In this document: positions 6,067 through 7,998 of the stretch, in pieces
How positions within the stretch are numbered: position 1 is the stretch's first letter
Layout: each line of letters begins with the position of its first letter
Assembly: GCA_003500765.1 (NCBI GenBank)
Contig: DNQL01000061.1
Location: forward strand, 1-7,998
DNA length: 7,998 nucleotides
Source: Elusimicrobiota bacterium
GTDB lineage: Bacteria; Elusimicrobiota; Elusimicrobia; Elusimicrobiales; UBA9959
Direction of reading: 5' to 3'
The notes under the pieces: generated by a model
The model's database searches: none
Told to the model about the DNA's origin: nothing
Seen by the model: only the letters and a program-made list of their open reading frames with translations
Program-made: the position numbers and the translations under genes

Positions 6067-7284
6067 ATGCCCAGCGCCACCGAGACCCATAAATTCGACC
6101 TGGAGAAAGCCGTAACCGAGCTCAAAAAACTCGGAGCCGACCTCTACCACAAGGACTTCCTGCTCACCTGGCAGAAGAACGACGCCGAGATCCACTCGGT
6201 GCTCAGGATAGCCGAGATACTAAAAGAGATGCACGCGCGCAATATCAGCGCGCGGATGTTCGAGACGGGCCTGGCCGTCTCCAACTTCCGCGACAATTCC
6301 ACCCGCACCCGCTTCTCCTTCGCCAGCGCCTGCAACCTGCTGGGCCTGGCCGTGCAGGACCTCGACGAGGGCAAGTCGCAGATAGCCCACGGCGAGACCG
6401 TGCGCGAGACCGCCAACATGATCTCCTTCCTGACCGAGGTGGTCGGCATACGCGACGACATGTTCATCGGCAAGGGCCACACCTACATGAAGGAAGTAGC
6501 CGAGGCCCTCGACGACGGCCACCGGCAGGGCGTGCTCAACCAGCGCCCGGCCGTGGTCAACCTGCAGTGCGACCTCGACCACCCGACGCAGAGCATGTCC
6601 GACCTGCTGTTCATAAAGAACCATTTCGGCGGCTTCGACAAGCTCAAGGGCAAGAAGATCGCCATGACATGGGCATATTCCCCTTCATACGGCAAGCCTC
6701 TCTCGGTGCCACAGGGGGTGATCGGCCTCGCGAGTCGTTTCGGCATGGAAATCGCCCTCGCCTACCCCGAGGGCTATGACCTCATCCCCGAAGTCGTCCA
6801 GCTTTCGAGAGACCAGGCGGAAGCCTCGGGCGGCATGCTCACCGTGGGCAACTCGATGGATTCGGCCTTCGCCGGCGCCGACATCGTCTACCCCAAGAGC
6901 TGGGCTCCCTACGACGTGATGCAGAAGCGCGTCCCCCTCCTCCACGCGGGCGATCAGACGGGACTGAAGGAACTCGAGAAGAGCTGTCTTGCGAACAACG
7001 CGAAGTTCAAGGACTGGGAGTGCACGGAAGAGAAGATGAAGCTGACGAAGGACGGCAAGGCGCTCTATATGCACTGCCTGCCCGCCGACATCACCGACGT
7101 ATCCTGCAAGGCGGGCGAAGTAGCCGCCTCCGTTTTCGACCGCTACCGCGACGATACGTACAGGGAAGCCAGCTACAAGCCCTACATCATCGCGGCGATG
7201 ATCCTCCTCGGCAAATTCAAGGATCCGGCGGCTTTGCTCAAGACGGCCATGGAACGCGGCACTTCACGATCGCTGGGGCTCTGA
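6067..7284 (+). CDS. ygeW: YgeW-family knotted carbamoyltransferase (possible mosaic gene)
   Basis: The 405-residue protein matches the YgeW family (E. coli YgeW is about 396 residues) along its whole length. It is clearly closer to this than to ornithine or aspartate carbamoyltransferase. Carbamoyl phosphate binding is shown by FRDNSTRTRFS (74-84), with DHPTQSMSDL at 171-180. The family block GKKIAMTWAYSPSYGKPLSV is at 195-214, and HCLPAD (336-341) provides the conserved Cys337 region. YgeW is a trimeric cytoplasmic transferase; its second substrate is not established. Carbamate kinase, encoded divergently, could use the carbamoyl phosphate it releases. AGAGGAGA precedes the ATG at a good distance. 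Codon use changes abruptly near residue 199 (about 6660): isoleucine is 5 ATA and 5 ATC before, 0 ATA and 8 ATC after. ACG and GCG also rise after it. The frame is unbroken, so the protein may be a natural or assembly-made hybrid. Confidence 0.93.
   Translation: MPSATETHKFDLEKAVTELKKLGADLYHKDFLLTWQKNDAEIHSVLRIAEILKEMHARNISARMFETGLAVSNFRDNSTRTRFSFASACNLLGLAVQDLDEGKSQIAHGETVRETANMISFLTEVVGIRDDMFIGKGHTYMKEVAEALDDGHRQGVLNQRPAVVNLQCDLDHPTQSMSDLLFIKNHFGGFDKLKGKKIAMTWAYSPSYGKPLSVPQGVIGLASRFGMEIALAYPEGYDLIPEVVQLSRDQAEASGGMLTVGNSMDSAFAGADIVYPKSWAPYDVMQKRVPLLHAGDQTGLKELEKSCLANNAKFKDWECTEEKMKLTKDGKALYMHCLPADITDVSCKAGEVAASVFDRYRDDTYREASYKPYIIAAMILLGKFKDPAALLKTAMERGTSRSLGL
6655..6720. other. Compositional junction inside ygeW (mosaic or assembly chimera)
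   Basis: Left of this stretch, the genes on both strands often spell isoleucine with ATA (in the SpoIID-domain gene roughly 20 ATA to 11 ATC by hand count). Right of it, in ygeW and the following gene together, I count about 20 ATC, 2 ATT and 1 ATA. Within 6667-6715 itself several codons rare elsewhere here cluster (GCA, CCT, TCA, CCA), as if this conserved block had yet another source. The protein sequence across it is the most conserved part of YgeW, where nucleotide identity between unrelated genomes is highest. Confidence 0.6.
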
Positions 7285-7314
7285 AGGCATCCAGCCAGGC
7301 TTTCGAGGAGTATC

Positions 7315-7998
7315 ATGCGCCATTCGACAGACAGCCGTCGTTCCTGCTTTTCTCCGACGGCCCTGATCGCCGCCATCCTCGCCGCAGGCCTCCTTCTGCC
7401 GGCCTGTTCCATCCTTCCCTCGAAAAAGTCCGTTCAGACTGCCGCCGTCGTGAGGCCGCCGGAACCCGCGGTGAAACCGCCGCCCGCGCAGCCCGACCTT
7501 TCCCTCTACCGGAACGGCCAGATCGATCCCCGAGTCCGCGCCCTGAGCGAGAAGCTGCAAGCGGCTGCCTTCAGGAACCCGGCGACTGGGCTCAAAGATC
7601 TCACCGCGGCTCTCGTCGGCCAGGAAAAAGATTCCTTCATGAAGATCAAGCTCATCCACGACTGGATCTGCGTCAACATTTCCTACGATGTCGCCATGCT
7701 GAAAAACCAGTTCGCCGCGGACCAGGATATCGAGCATGTGATGAATTCCAGGAAAGCGGTGTGCAGCGGCTATTCGCGGGTTTTCCAGGCTATGGCGGAA
7801 TTCGCCGGCATCCCCTGCGTAATCGTCAGCGGCTACACGAAAAACCAAGCAGGTTCCCGCGGCCTGACGGCGGGCAACTCGCACGCGTGGAACATTGTCC
7901 AGATAAACGGCGGCCGGTATATCGTCGACACCACCTTCGACGCGGGACACGTGAAGGACTGGATCTTCGTCAGGCGCTATTCCACCGACAACCTCTTC
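7315..7998 (+). CDS. Lipoprotein with transglutaminase-like domain, incomplete at the right edge
   Basis: The frame opens with ATG at 7315 and is still open at the window end (228 codons). GAGGAG (7305-7310) precedes it. The N terminus has a hydrophobic signal segment (about 16-28) and lipobox LPAC, giving lipidated Cys31. A Pro-rich linker (about 48-60) follows. The transglutaminase-like core shows IHDWICVNISYD (from about 114), SRKAVCSGYSRVFQAMAEFAGIPC with nucleophile Cys150, SHAWNIVQI with His190, and YIVDTTFD with Asp205, so the Cys-His-Asp triad is complete. Bacterial proteins of this fold act as cysteine proteases, amidases or cross-linkers, and an anchored one probably works on the envelope or periplasm; the substrate is unknown. 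It follows ygeW by 30 bases with no terminator. Its codon use matches the second half of ygeW, not the rest of the window, so its linkage to the left side is doubtful. Confidence 0.87.
   Translation, partial: MRHSTDSRRSCFSPTALIAAILAAGLLLPACSILPSKKSVQTAAVVRPPEPAVKPPPAQPDLSLYRNGQIDPRVRALSEKLQAAAFRNPATGLKDLTAALVGQEKDSFMKIKLIHDWICVNISYDVAMLKNQFAADQDIEHVMNSRKAVCSGYSRVFQAMAEFAGIPCVIVSGYTKNQAGSRGLTAGNSHAWNIVQINGGRYIVDTTFDAGHVKDWIFVRRYSTDNLF

Noticed and set aside
6067..7284. Ornithine carbamoyltransferase (argF) as the identity of this gene
   Set aside because: The long N-terminal part, the DLDEGKSQIAHGETVRETANM and TWAYSPSYGKPLSVPQG blocks and the length of 405 residues match YgeW, not ArgF (about 310-340 residues).
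7264..7950. Open frame of 228 codons on the minus strand at the right edge
   Set aside because: It is antisense to the transglutaminase-like lipoprotein, whose signal peptide, lipobox and Cys-His-Asp triad show which strand is coding.

Overview
The window is GC-rich bacterial chromosomal DNA with tightly packed genes. Two predicted lipoproteins with lipoboxes and a SpoIID-type cell-wall enzyme without any sporulation neighbours suggest an uncultured Gram-negative-type bacterium. The left three quarters use the isoleucine codon ATA very heavily for such GC-rich DNA. The combination of features would fit a lineage such as Elusimicrobiota, but that is a guess from style, not a demonstrated assignment.

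Layout. Positions 1-663 (minus strand) hold an ECF sigma factor followed, with a 4-base ATGA overlap, by the first 35 codons of its zinc-binding anti-sigma factor, which runs off the window. Divergent from it, 773-2845 (plus) encodes a secreted 690-residue protein with TPR-like repeats and a C-terminal SpoIID/LytB peptidoglycan domain. A compact bidirectional terminator (2844-2874) separates it from a convergent minus-strand unit: a lipoprotein of the poly-gamma-glutamate hydrolase family (5292-5963), carbamate kinase (4195-5295) and a threonine-synthase-type PLP enzyme (2888-4129). The first two overlap by 4 bases. The third follows a 65-base gap whose RNA can fold around a strong Shine-Dalgarno sequence. 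Divergent from this unit, behind a good sigma-70-type promoter (5967-5996), lies a YgeW-family carbamoyltransferase (6067-7284), then a lipoprotein with a transglutaminase-like fold (7315 to the window end, incomplete).

How the genes may work together. YgeW proteins are carbamoyltransferases of unsettled substrate. In E. coli ygeW sits in a cluster with a fold-type-II PLP enzyme (ygeX) and a carbamate kinase (yqeA). Here a carbamate kinase and a different fold-type-II PLP enzyme lie back to back with ygeW, so the set looks like a variant of that catabolic module: the transferase would release carbamoyl phosphate and the kinase would harvest ATP from it. The role of the PLP enzyme and lipoprotein in it is inference.

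The most important oddity is a sharp change in codon use inside ygeW at about 6660, in its most conserved block. Upstream, isoleucine is often ATA; downstream, through the rest of ygeW and the transglutaminase gene, it is almost always ATC. The frame stays open. This is either a recombination mosaic or, if the sequence comes from a metagenome, an assembly chimera joined in a conserved stretch. The linkage of the last 1.3 kb to the rest should be doubted until checked.
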